Assembly (NCBI GenBank): GCA_013396635.1
Contig: WBMW01005527.1
Span: 1,708,058 to 1,772,057 of the forward strand
Reading direction: 5' to 3'
Source of the DNA: Penelope pileata
Lineage: Eukaryota; Chordata; Aves; Galliformes; Cracidae
DNA length: 64,000 nucleotides
The notes under the pieces were generated by a model, which was not told the origin of the DNA, made no database searches, and worked only from the letters and a program-made list of their open reading frames with translations. How positions within the stretch are numbered: position 1 is the first letter of the stretch; each line of letters starts with the position of its first letter. Shown here piece after piece: positions 52,465 to 64,000 of the stretch. Made by a program: the position numbers and the translations under genes.

Positions 52465-55400
52465 TACTTGCTGGTTTTCTATTGCCTGTATTCCCTTAAT
52501 AAACTAGTGGTGTTTCTTCACTCGTTATCAATTTTTTTTTGATGTGTGTGTGTGGCAACAAAGGCAGATGCACTGAAGACTTAAGAAGCATGCAGAGGAT
52601 TTTTGTCGCTCATGAAGGTATGATTTGCCTTTGTAAACTGCAGGTATCAAAGCAGCTTTTCCATTCTGTTTGGACACACCGCGTAGTAACAGGGGGATGA
52701 GAGGCAGCTGTGCTTCAGACCACATGAGGTAATTTGCAGACACATTTTAATTGCCTTTTAGAGAGCATGAAGGAGTTCCAAATGGTCTAATGAGTTCCAG
52801 CAAACACCTGTGAAATGCTTTTTGACCACCATGTAAAACAGAAATTAAGAAAGAAATAGAGCACAAATCTAGCATGTATATTCTAGTGGGGAGTTAGAGA
52901 GAAAAAAATTGTTTTCTTAGATACTCACTACATTCTCTAAGAGACAAATGAAGAAAACAACTATATTTTCATACCAATAAAAAGTAGAGAAGACAAATTC
53001 AAGCAAAATGTACTAAAATGGTATTTGTGGAACAGTTAATGCACGATCTGTAGGAACAGAGGCTTGTTTGAGGTTGCATTATCAATAGTTCCAACGTATA
53101 AATGTAATTTTTATCATTATGTTGTAGCTCAGCAAAGTAATTGTGGTGGGTTTTAACTTCATGTTAAGTGTATGAGACTGTACCTGCTTAAATCAAATAG
53201 TGTTCTTGAATGCTTTTGCTGCTTTAGGGCTTAAAAATAACAGCAGAATTTCATAGCAAAGATCCTGCAAATTATTTAATATTCATTATATTTATGCCTA
53301 TGTTGTGTTTTGTGTGAATGTATTTTTGTTGGAATTGTGGGTTGCAAAACTTTAATGATAGTGAAGTGGTTGTTTATGCTTAAGAGCTAAAAGTTTCATG
53401 AAATTAGTACATGAGATTCCCAGTGAGGTTGATACCAGAGATAGAGCCTTGTGTAGTGAATTACTTACCCTCTATGTGCTTTAGCTCTTTCAAATACACC
53501 TTACCATCCCTGTCATGAATGCCATGAGATTTTGAATGGGCCGAGAAGAGAGCTTGTTCAAAGTAGATTGCTCAGAGAAAATGTTCAGATATTTAGAAAA
53601 AATAGTCCAAAATCAGTAGAACTGTAAACCCTAGAGAAGACAGGCACTGTAGACATTGCTGTGTGATGGTTTGGTTCTGTGTGGGTTTTTTTGTTTGTTT
53701 TGTTTTTGTTTTTTTTTCTTTTTGGTCCTTAAAAATGCCTATCAGGAACTTCTTTTTCACCTTCAAGAAATCCAGCAAGTTGATGAAAGTTATAGAAGTT
53801 GTACATTACATTGCATAGACACTAGATGAATATCAATTTGACAAGAAAAAGTATATGTTTGACACTTTGCATTTCATCATTTGAACTTGCAAGACTGATT
53901 TCTGGCATGCAATAATGTTGTCTTAGACTTCTTTGGAAATATTATAGTTCTCAAATGATGGGAACACTGAATGCTCGGCTTTATAGAAAAAGGAAGGGAA
54001 GTTTGTTGTTTGAGTGACATGAATGAAATGACAGTTCATCTCTAGAATAGGACATTGTGCTGTGAGGCTGATGTATCATTACTTCCTTAGCAATGAAAAA
54101 TTCCATTAAAAATCATTCCATTGCATGCTTTGTCGTAGCATATATTCTTCCTCAGCAGCAAGGACAAAGTTGTTTGGGATATGTGCATTGAAGGAAAGAC
54201 TTTATACGTATATGGCATGCTGTTGCTCAGAAGAGCAACTGAGGGAAATAATGCAGAATATCCATTCCTGTCTTCTGATGGATCCCTCAGAATTAAGAAT
54301 GTCCTCTTTTTTTCCTCCTATTTTTTAATTTTAAATTTTAGTAGGAGGTAAATTAATCCATTTTTCATTACTGAGAGGTAGGGTTGAAGTACTGTTTTGA
54401 TGTTCAGCATGTTACAGTATTGACAGCACAGTGTGAATAGTTGCCAAATAAAATTTCGTGGTTACGCAAAAATGTCAGGGTGGTGTGAGGGCCAAATTAA
54501 GGACATTACATACTAACTTCTGAGCAGTGTCTTCAATAAGAATTACCACTGAATGACAACAAACTGCAATATCACAAATGATCCCTTGGGAAACCACAAA
54601 AACTGGAGGTGAGCCTCAATATATCAGGTAACAATACTCCTAATAAAACTTAGAAGAACTTAGCAAGACTATATGTTTCTTTAAGAAAAAAAATACCACA
54701 TCCTCTTTTGCATACAAAAACTCTAAATTTAGGAATAAGAAATCCTTTTCCATTTTTGTGGAAACCAAATAATGCCTGTATTAACCATCTGAGATAATTT
54801 GAAGTATAAAAGTCCAGTGTTCTTACAGAGGCATTCAAGAACAAGTCTTTCATTTATAAGCAGCTGAAGGAATCTACTTGGAAAAAAAAAAATTTAAATT
54901 CTGCTTTATTTAAACATCACTGTTTTATACTGAGTAATTATACTCAGTTTTTAAAATGATACAGTTGATATTAATTAATTCTATTTCATGCCAACATTAA
55001 ATTTTATTTTGATTGCAATATTTAAATATATTTTTTGTTTGTTAATACAATCCTTTAATATTGTGTATCTTATAATACTTCCAAGTTATTTCTACTGAGC
55101 GTTTGACTTCTTTAAATTAATTTACACCTGATTTTTATAAGAGTTTGCAGAAACAGTCAGTGATTTAGTCATAAAATCCACGCTGGGCAGTATGGAAGTT
55201 GCAAATAATGAAGTGACATAGTAATAAAGATCTGCCCTAAAACATTGCCAATCCTTTAAGTCCATCAGCTGTGTTCCAAGTAATTTAAAAATAATAATGT
55301 AAATAGAAACAATGATAGCCACAAGTTATGCTTTCATGTTAATTATTGTTTTCATCCTTTCTACATCTACCTCAGTTTCATTTGCCTTACACTCATATCC

Positions 55401-56044
55401 TTGTATTTTGTCTGTTCTTTTTTCATCTCTTCCTTCTTCTCTGTACTTTGAAAAGATTCTAGTGCATGAAGACTGTTCTCTCTGTTCTTGGCTAAGAATC
55501 TGGGAGCTGTTACGAAAGATTCTTCTCTTTCATCCATATGTTTCTTTTGTTTACCCGCTCCTTCTCTAGCACATCTGCTATCTTTCACCTTCCTTCCTCT
55601 AGATTTCATAAAGCATCAGGGCACACTTTGCTCCAGCCATATCTCTGTGCATCCTCAAGAATTTTCACTCTCTTGCTCTTATATACTTTTAAAAGGGCTG
55701 AGCACTGTGCGAACATGAAAGATTAATAAAACAATTATTTAAAATTTCATGATGATGTTACTCTAATTCCAAAGATAAAGAAACTCTGTGTCCCCACATA
55801 AGAAAACTGAAGAAGGATGAGATTAAATTTCAGTGTTAAAAATGCTATCAGTCTGAGATAACCCATAGTCAACATTTTTAGCTTGACTGTTGAAATTAGT
55901 TAAAACTTACTCATCCTACTGACTTGTGTCAGAGTCATGCTGAACTCTGGGAGTTAGGCTTTCACTTGTCATCTCTCACAATCAAAACATCTGTTTAGAC
56001 AACTGACCTGAAATGTCATGACACTGGACGTAATTCCAGAAACA

Positions 56045-56071
56045 GTATATATATATATGTTTATATATATG
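56045..56071. repeat. AT dinucleotide microsatellite
   Basis: Seen: two TATATATAT blocks separated by GTT. A simple repeat. Confidence 0.85.
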
Positions 56072-57800
56072 CACATCCTTAAATAGGGATAGAAATACTT
56101 GATGCGTAACAGTGCATAATTCAAAATCATTGCAACACAGTCCAGAGGCTTGTATACCTCCAAAGAGAGTAAACAGGAAAGTATGCTAGAACCAAAAATA
56201 CATCAGTCCTTACAAATTATTGTTTGGGATGAGATTTCTGATTGTGGTAAACTGAGAAAAATCTGCATTCCTTGTTGTGAATGTGCCTGCCACACAATTC
56301 AGTCATTTATTGTGGTCTACCTACTATGGAGTAGGTAAAAAATAAATCTCAAAGGAATGTAGTTGGGAAGAGAGAAAGAAGGATTTGTCTTCCATTTTTT
56401 AAGACATGTTCTCCATTTGGCGTCGCTCTGACTAGAATGGTTTATTTCCAGGCTTAACGCCTGGCATCAAAGATCCCATGCCCAAAGTAAAGGAGTGGGA
56501 CTGAGCTAATGACTGCCCAGGCTGTCAGTGAAAAACTAGCAGTTTGGCAAAGTCTTGTTGACAGATAAGCTGAAGCAGAAGCCATCTGCTCCTCTTCACT
56601 ATAGATGAAACAAACTGATTTAAGTGATAACAATGTTTGCTGGCCTTGGCCTCTTCGTACCTTTTGTCTCCTTTATATTTTTGAGGACTAAATTAAGCAT
56701 GTTTTGCCCCGAAGATCCACATCACTGCAAAGATCCACTGTCAAAGACTCCTGGGAGGAAATCCTCACAACTGCTAAACCCCAAATGGAACTTCTTGTGA
56801 CAGGCACCATAGGGAAGTTCCTGTGGATGCCAAAACCCTAGCTGAGGCACTGGCATTGACATGGATGGGGACCAGACAGGTGTGTTCCTGTACTGGAGAG
56901 TGCTTGCATTACACAGCCTGCTGCTGTGTGCTGGACACAACGCCAAGGCTCAGTCTGACACTACAAAGGAAGCAGAGAGAGGTGCAATTTAGAGAGAAGA
57001 TTCTGTTATTGGGTCTAAATTAGGAAAAAGATAGCAATCTAAATTTGTAGCTATTCATCAACATTAAAAAAGACCTCAATCTGACACGTTTATAAAATAA
57101 AGTAACATTTTCTCGTGAAGATCTATTTATATCAAAAATATATGTAATGCTTATAACAATATTTCAGGATGTGAATTCTCTCCCTTTACATTTTTGGGGA
57201 AAAAGAAAACAAAAAAACAGAGTAATATTACTAAATGCTTTTAGTGAGAGCAGAGCAAATGCAGAGGAAATGCTTTCAGGTGTTGCACAGTTTTATTTGC
57301 CAGGACTGCTTTTTACCACTGCATGAAATGTAAAAAGCTGTAGTACAAGTACAGCTGTACCGCAAAGCAAGGTGAATTTTATTTCAATCAATGTTCAAAA
57401 TTTGAGCTAAGTTACATGGGTAATATTGGGAAAAGCTTGTAAGAATAGGTCTATGGTGTTTGAGTTGGAATCATACCTTCACTGCTGGCCTTGTACCCTT
57501 GGACTTTAGGAATGGATCATCATGAATTTACAAATAATTAAGCCAAACTAAAATGTAGTCTTAGATTGTCCCGAACGTGAGCCTCATACTCCTGTGGTCT
57601 TTATTTATATACAATAAGCTATCCACATATAATCCTCTACCCACCATTGATTACCTAATTACACAATCACTCCATCAGTAAATCAGCACAACATCTGTGA
57701 CCCTACATGTCACTGCAGCAGCCCCCTCTGATTCCCCAGGAGCTTTACCAAGGCGGTTCTGCTGACATAATATATTCATTATCCATTAGATCTGGCACAC

Positions 57801-57960
57801 GCTCTGCAGTGCTCAATTACAATACAATCGAGCAGAGGGCCCGGTGTCAGCCAATGTAATGACTTTCTGATTATCTGTCTTTAAATGATGAATGAAATGA
57901 AAATGTACTATTCAAACCAAATGTAAGATTGCTAAAGATGCTAAATGAAAATTTTACATA
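57801..57960 (+). promoter_or_regulatory. Non-coding element A, paralogous to element B at 62067
   Basis: Seen: the core 57857-57907 matches 62122-62172 at 47 of 51 positions with no gap (shared runs include TCTGATTATCTG and CTTTAAATGAT). Weaker similarity continues on both sides: upstream GTGCTCAATTA against GTGTTCAATTA, downstream CTAAATGAAAA against CCAAATGAAAA. There is no open frame, transposon end or tail. The element contains TAAT and GATTA homeodomain-type sites. A further AT-rich homeodomain-site-like stretch lies just upstream (57640-57700). Inference: a conserved regulatory element duplicated locally, or one copy of an ancient repeat family. Functional assignment is unproven and the outer limits are approximate. 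Confidence 0.5.
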
Positions 57961-60447
57961 CGTACTTTATGGAAAGAGGGATGAGGTTAGAGGGTAAGGA
58001 TTGCCTCACATGCAAAAATAACACAGCAGAAATCTTTTCTTAAGCTGCTGTAAAACCATCTGGTGGGACGGTGCTGCCTTCAAAGTTATGATCTTGTGCC
58101 AGTCTATTTTCTGACCGTCTCAGCTATTTTCAGTCTGCCATTAATTCACTAGAAGGATTTAAATTTCAAAGATTTTTCAGCTAATTTCATCCTTTCTTTT
58201 TATGTTAGTTGCTTGAGTTAACTTCATATGTAATAATATTTCTGTAGACTAAACTTGATCACAATGGCTGTAATAATGGAAGAGCAACTTCCTATTTCAT
58301 TTATTTTTCAATGCTATGAATTAGGAAACGAATGCCAAGAAGATTTCACTAGTTTTTAAATTAAAAATAAAAAAGGATGTTCATGCTATGCAATGCTAAT
58401 ATAACAGTAATAAATACTGTTAATAATCTAAAAGCCTAGATAATGAATAATATAGATCTCTGGCAGATGTAGTTTCTTACATGATTTCATAAAATCACAA
58501 TTTTAAACAACATGTAACTAAGTCTCCAAGAGTACTCTTTGTCTGATGCAGTAAGTGCTATGTATCAGTATGAGGAGTAGTGTTTTAACTGAACAGTATC
58601 CTAAGTAGTCTAATACACTGAGAAAATTTGGTATAAGCCATGGTTATAAATAGATGGCAGATACATAAGCATTCTGCTGTTCAAATAATTATGAAGCAGA
58701 TGTTTGAAGCTACAGTCATTTCTGTCTCTGTTTACATCTTCAATTATTTTAGTTATAACTGAAAATTTGACAAAGCTGCATGTTGGAGCACTCTTTGAAT
58801 CTTACTTAAATTACAGCTTCCAAATTTTCACCTTTAAGTTAAATATTTCAGATTTTTTGAGTAGTGTGCAGCCTCTCTGGGTAAAGCAGTTCTGTCTTTT
58901 CAACTGCACTGTGCCCAGTTGCTGGGCAAATTTATTTATTCATTTATTGGCCAGAATACCATCATGGAACTTACTTAAGACTTACACACCTATCTGTGCA
59001 TTCTAATGCCACTTTGAGTGCAAAATTATTTTGACCTGGCTCACTGTTCAGACATAAATGAGTTTTGTTGCTTGCAAACCTCATGTGCATGTTCTAAGAA
59101 TGCTAAGAGATGCTATATCAACAGATTGAGGGACATTCTGCTCTTAGAAATATGTTTCATCTAAACCAATAGGCAGAGTTGCTCTGGATGGATGTTTAAT
59201 AATTTCGCTTGGCTATAGAACCCAAAACATACGAAAAGTTGAAACGTGTGACAAGTAGTTCTTCTTCATTTAATTTTCTTTATTCTTTCCACACTGGATA
59301 TAATCCCTAGCAGCTCTGAAGATTTGTAGTATCAGGTAACAAAGCTGGGATAATGCAGCAGAGTGCAAACCCTAGGCTGCTCCTTAAACTGAGGAGAGAG
59401 ATGACCTCTGGAAGAATAATGCAGTTTAGTGCTGCTCCAGTGGATTTACTCTTGTTCATGCTTGTTAGCATAGAAGGCAGAAAGCCAGATAGCAAGGAGA
59501 AAAAAAAAAAAAAAGTGGAAGGAAAGTCAAGTCAAGGTAAATGCTTAGAAAGATTGTAGCAATTTTTTGACTTTCATATTAGATTAGAAAATTTGCAAGG
59601 TTACAAATTACTTGGCATAAGGATACATGCTAAAGTAATTGTAAATTGATACTGAACAAATACCAGAATCTTGTTGTTTCTTCTGTAAATTGGGTGCTGA
59701 TCTGTGCAATAACTCTGGAGAATCTCATGAGCAATGCATAATATTTTAATGTTAGAGAATTAGAGAGAATACATGTGAGCCAGTTGCCTTTCCAAACAAT
59801 TTATTCCTCACTTTTCCCTTCTTTCCTCATTTCCTTTTCACGCTAGAGCTTTCCTTCACCAGGACAAGGTGCTCTCGTTGAATGCTAACCCTCCTGGAGC
59901 AGATGCTCTGTGCCAACAAACATCCAGAGATATATATGACAAATGTATTCTGTGGACATATAATAACAAAATTTAGCGCACATGCTAATTTCACTGCAAC
60001 CTCCAAGAGGTTTGACAGCTACCTGGAGAATTAGTGTAGCACAGCCATAAGTGGTATTTTTCTGCACTAAAGGTCCTGACGCTTTTACCCAAAGAAGAGC
60101 TCAAGGTGTCATCTTTGTTTTGAAGGAAGGCATCTAATGCATGGGTTGTTCCTAGCCTGGGATACAACTGTTGGGTTTTGAATTACCTCAGGCGATTTGC
60201 AGCTCATGCTGAAAGGCACCATTATATTCCCAGGCTTTGTTAGAGGTGTAGGCTGAATGATTTAAGATGGTGGTTATCAGAGGTTATAGTGCTATCTGGA
60301 TAACATGAGGAGCTTCCTACTCATGTTCCCACTCATGATTTTCTGAGCTATTTCAGTTTTGGACACCTCAACTTTGCTTTCTGAGGAAAATTTTAAAAAT
60401 ACACCATTGAAGCAATCAGGTAAAAAATTAGGTTAATGTTTCAGTGG
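57961..60447. other. No gene recognised
   Basis: AT-rich DNA between element A and the LTR at 60448. The 100-codon frame 58704-59006 is hydrophobic and unrecognised. An A run sits at about 59499-59514. Confidence 0.5.
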
Positions 60448-60969
60448 TGTCTTAGTTTCTAACTGAAACTTTCTCTCAGTGTCTGCTACAAAGCTGTGTT
60501 TTGGTTCTAGAAAGAAAAACATGGCTGATAACACCGGGCAGCGCTGAACAGAACCAAGGACATTTGTATGTCTCTGCCAGGAGAGTGAAGAGGCTGGGGG
60601 GGCCGCAGGGAGCTGGGAGGGGACAAGAACGGGGCAGCTGACCCAAACTGACCAAAAGGATATTCCATACCATATGACATCATGTAATATAAGGAAGGGA
60701 AGTGAGGGGGGAGGGCCCGTTTGCTGGGGGATTGGCTGAGCATCGGTCGCGGTCAGTGAGCGATTGCTTTGTACAATCACTTGTTTTGTATATAATTATC
60801 ATTACTGTTACTGTACTCTATTTTCCTCTTTCTGTTAGTAAATAGTTTTTATCTCAACCCCCGAGTTCTACCTTATTTCTCGATTCTCTCCCCCATCCCA
60901 GCTGGGAGGAGGGGGGGGTGAGCGAAAGGCTGTGTGGGGTTTCCAGGCCTGCCTGCTGAAACCAGAACA
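60448..60969 (+). mobile_element. Solo LTR with intact ends and 5-bp target duplication, ERVL-like
   Basis: Seen: 522 bp from TGTCTTAG to CCAGAACA, flanked by AGTGG at 60443-60447 and again at 60970-60974. TG...CA ends with a 5-bp duplication fit ERVL-type integration. TGACATCA (60675-60682), possibly a decayed CRE site that has lost its CpG, precedes TATAAG (60688-60693). The polyadenylation hexamer is the variant AGTAAA (60837-60842). No internal genes flank it, so it arose by recombination between the two LTRs of a provirus. The - strand frames at 60433-60780 are chance. Confidence 0.9.
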
Positions 60970-62066
60970 AGTGGTCAGTTATTATTTCTCTCCATTTTGT
61001 TTACTCATTGACTGTGCATGTAGGAAAGTACTGTATATGTGTTTCTTTAACCACCTTATGACCATCTTCTAACATCTTCTGACATGCGGTGTTGTGCAGA
61101 CAGCAAGGCTGAGAAGCGCAGGCTTGGAAGAAGTGCCGGGACAGTCTGGAAAGGTTCACGTCTGTTCTGCATGATAATAGCTACAGATGAACAAGGAAAA
61201 AGTGTTTCCAGTCTCCCATGGTACCTGAGACACCTACTTTCCCAGTTCAGTGATACTACGTGTCAACACCTAGCCCTATATTGCTGCTTGTTTGTGAAAT
61301 GAAAATATTTTTGTGAGTAACAGCTACATCTCTAAGGCCTTTCCCTGATCTCTGATAGAAGAATGGTACAGATGTTACTAATAGATCTGTGTGTGCAGGC
61401 AGATTGTGTATACTCAGAAAAACACATAGGTGTTTACCAAAGGCATTGAAAGTTTCTACTGAAATACGTTCTGATAATCTTGGGGAACAACGGCTTTTTA
61501 ATTGTAGAACTTCCATTGCCACTAATTGAAAGTACAGTTTTAAGCCTCAATAAAAATACCATTTTAATATCAAAACTCTTACTATACGGATCAGTAATTT
61601 AAATACTCCTGGAAAGTATTTAATTTACAATGGGAAAGCCACATTGTTAGCAAGCTATGTGGTTTGCTTATTTCTGTGCTTTGTTAATAGCTGTTCTCAA
61701 CAATCAGCACATTTCAAAGCCAGGTGTACAACACCACAGTTCTGAGTCTAACCTTCCTCTCATTTTTCGTGTTTGATCAGTGGTTTATCTCAGATAAATG
61801 ATGAAGAAATGTGCTCCAAATGAAGTCTTCTGCTTTCAATTATAATCTTATAGCAACAATGTCTTATAATTTGATAAATACAGAAAGCACATCATGTCTC
61901 AGTAGCTTAGAAAATAAAGTTGGCTGTCTGCTCTGAGTACCGTAGATTCCAGCCTCTCTCACTTGGTTGTCAGGTTTTGATTGACAATGATTATCCTATA
62001 GTTTTCCCCTGCTTCAAAATATCATGAGAAGGATATTATGCATTCCCAACCTGCCAGCTTTGGCTG
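60970..62066. other. No gene recognised
   Basis: Unique-looking sequence from the LTR target duplication to element B. A 72-codon frame (61084-61302) is unrecognised and has no splice support. ATCTTCT is repeated at about 61062-61080. Confidence 0.45.
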
Positions 62067-62225
62067 CATTACAGAGTGTTCAATTATGCTCTAATCGAAT
62101 AGCTGCCCAATGTAGGCCACATAATGACTCTCTGATTATCTGACTTTAAATGATAAATGAAATGAATATGTAGCATTCTTTTGAAATACAAGATAGTCAC
62201 TGAGCCAAATGAAAACTGATTTTGT
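62067..62225 (+). promoter_or_regulatory. Non-coding element B, paralogous to element A at 57801
   Basis: Seen: the sister of element A, same orientation, about 4.3 kb downstream. The matching core is 62122-62172. The four core differences are all substitutions. The surrounding 100 bp align with more change and small gaps. A TTTGATTGACAATGATTATC stretch of Hox/Pbx-like character lies just upstream (about 61977-61996). No repeat family I know matches it. The alternative is an exapted ancient interspersed repeat. Confidence 0.5.
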
Positions 62226-63502
62226 GCTCTTTTGTCTGAAAAAACTACATATTTTATTGTAATTCCATTCAACGGTTTTTCTGTTGCTTGTTTTGCCTTC
62301 ATTAAGATAAACATGGAATGAGTTGTCTAGGAGAACATTAGTCTTCACTTTTGTTTTCAAGCAGATGCTGACGGTGTTAAACAGCGTTCAGATTGTTCTC
62401 CTTCCTCTCTTTACATCTACTTGTTATAAAAAGCAAGGTCAGATTTGTATGATCAGTTCCTATTGGGAATATTTCAATATGTGCTGGCACCGCAAGAAGT
62501 CTGTTTTGAGTAATGTATTATACAGACAACATTAAGGTCTGAATAAATTATTTAGTGGTGATAGTGCTAGATGTTTTTCATTTCCAGTCTGTGGTATTAG
62601 TGCTAAGCAACTGATATGGCATCAGAAATCAAATAAAGCTCTACCACCTCGTTCAGGTAGCGTACATTTATTACGCCCTAGTCAGAGCAGAGTATCACAA
62701 TGATCTTCCAAAGGCTTGTGGAGATTTTCCAGCCTCTTTGCCCAACAACCTATGATGGGCATTTTTCTTAATCATCAAAGTGATTTGTGAAAAGTTGCCT
62801 TGATCTAAAGAGTTAAATAAAGCAGCTCCTGATTTTGCAACATGTTAGGCTGATACTCGTGGCTTCTAAGCCACTAGGAATGTTTCATGATGTAATGAGT
62901 AAAAAGAATACTTGTGGTGGAGTTCAGCTCACTTTGAGTTTTGTTAGTTGTCTCAAGCACTAACAGGTGCAGGACCAGCTCCATGATCTCATATGTATTT
63001 TGACTCTAATCTGAACAATTCATCTTTTTTCATAGGCTGCCTTTCTTTCTGCTCCTATTAACTTATAAACTGCTGTGCTAAGCTGAGAATGTGAATAATA
63101 ATCAAATTAGTAAATTAGATTGGCTTAGATGGACAAATTTACTGTTTATGCCTGGAAATAAGATCTCAAGGCCTTCTTAATTATTTCTTGAAATGCTGTG
63201 GTGATCAAAATACGTATAAGAAACATTTCTTCTTTATAGGGCAGTGTATTGTGAATGATCCCCTCTTCTAAGAAGAAGATCTCTTTCATGGAAGAGTTTG
63301 ATGAGAATCATGTAATGGGCAGATTGATAATGATCCAGCCATGAGCAGGGTGTGTTGAGACACATCTTTGTGTGACAGATCAGGTGACAGCAGATCTACC
63401 TAGGAAATCTTTCCTACCTGCTTATGTTTTCATTCCAAGAATTGTCAGCCAAAGGTTGCATTTTAGCAGGTAATGGATGCATTCTGCATGCTTTAAAATA
63501 CA
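62226..63502. other. No gene recognised
   Basis: AT-rich unique-looking DNA between element B and mariner copy 3. No exon, repeat end or structural signal stood out. Confidence 0.5.
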
Positions 63503-64000
63503 GAGGTTGCTCCAAAAGTAATGCCTCCTGTTTATTTTCATGTAAACTACAACAGCTACAAAGAGCACGAGAACACTATCTGATACAGCAAATTCTCAGC
63601 TACAAAACACTATTTTTGAACGTGGTCACCACCGTTAGCTGTGTGCTTTGGCTAGCCATGAACAAGAGCCTGCTTGCTGTTCTCTTAACAGTCTGCTTGG
63701 CTGTCCGGTATGTGGCTTGTCTTTCATGTTGTTGTCACCACTGCTGAAATGCAGCACCCACCACCTCACTGTACTCACATCTACTGTTTGGTCTCCATCA
63801 GCTTTCAGCAAGCATCAACAACTGTTAATGAGTGCAATTTTTTCCACGTGGGGGAATTCAGTTCCACCCCTTTGTTCCATATGCACTTCTACGTGAGATG
63901 CCATTGTGTCAGAGTGCCCCTCTGCTGCCATTTGTCACACGGCAACAACATGGGATGGGATATTGGTGGGAATCCCACCAACATCTGCCTCTGATGTCGT
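63503..64000 (-). mobile_element. Internally deleted mariner element (Galluhop-like), copy 3, cut by window edge
   Basis: Seen: begins GGTTGCTCCAAAAGTAATGCC shortly after a TA and aligns with copies 1 and 2 up to the last base. It lacks about 20 bp (the GGTTCAACCTCTACTGCCAT region of copy 1). The right terminal repeat lies outside the window. The transposase N-terminal frame is more degraded than in copies 1 and 2. The three + strand frames here are shadows. Confidence 0.85.

Larger units (their letters stand above)
49776..57800. other. No gene recognised in about 8 kb
   Basis: AT-rich, with a GT/CTGT simple run (about 50870-50895), the 12-bp repeats at 51229, the palindrome at 52451, T/G-rich runs near 53690-53720 and a small CCAGGC/GCCTGG hairpin at 56448-56464. 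The frame 56823-57023 in a GC-richer patch is not recognised. Confidence 0.5.

Noticed and set aside
60433..60780. 115-codon minus-strand frame with a near relative at 22261-22545
   Set aside because: The similarity between the two is DNA-level LTR homology. The frames run antisense through the LTR and cross its boundary.
22200..60969. The two related LTRs as the two ends of one 38-kb provirus
   Set aside because: The AGTGG duplication flanks the second LTR on its own, the first has different flanks (GCAAT upstream), and no retroviral genes lie between them.
1..64000. tRNA genes, rRNA, CRISPR arrays, bacterial operons
   Set aside because: No GGTTCRANNCC-type internal promoter box, no spaced direct-repeat array and no prokaryotic gene organisation; the content is avian nuclear.

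Overview
This window looks like non-coding avian nuclear DNA, most likely from a galliform bird close to chicken. It is AT-rich with no operons or ribosome-binding sites. It carries several fragments of CR1 (the main bird LINE), three short mariner elements resembling the chicken Galluhop family, and three solo LTRs of the avian ERVL-like type. The species call rests on my recognition of these repeat families, not on a database search.

Only one stretch is convincingly protein-coding: an internal exon on the + strand at 18375-18669, with an AG acceptor, 98 full codons without a stop and a strong CAG|GTGAGC donor. I do not recognise its protein. A weaker exon-like open stretch lies on the - strand at 12495-12696. 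The remaining open frames are shadows of repeats or chance frames in AT-rich DNA. The window is therefore probably intronic or intergenic sequence of a large, sparsely exonic gene on the + strand.

Layout: 1-2445 holds no gene. A solo LTR in - orientation lies at 2446-2946 and a CR1 tail at 5734-5812. The interval 5.8-18.4 kb is unique AT-rich sequence with the candidate - strand exon, a 22-bp perfect palindrome at 13339 and a GC-rich patch at 15.1 kb. The coding exon is followed by a CR1 tail at 19911-20015 and a 3'-truncated LTR at 22200-22706. Mariner copies lie at 24040-24568 and 35118-35673. A CR1 3' part lies at 36331-37033. An older, longer CR1 at 48159-49775 is interrupted by a younger CR1 tail at 49250-49360. 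An LTR with intact ends and a 5-bp target duplication sits at 60448-60969. A third mariner copy begins at about 63503 and runs off the window edge.

The most interesting signal is a pair of related non-coding sequences in the same orientation at about 57801-57960 and 62067-62225. Their cores match at 47 of 51 positions without a gap. They resemble no repeat family I recognise and could be a locally duplicated regulatory element or two copies of an ancient exapted repeat.
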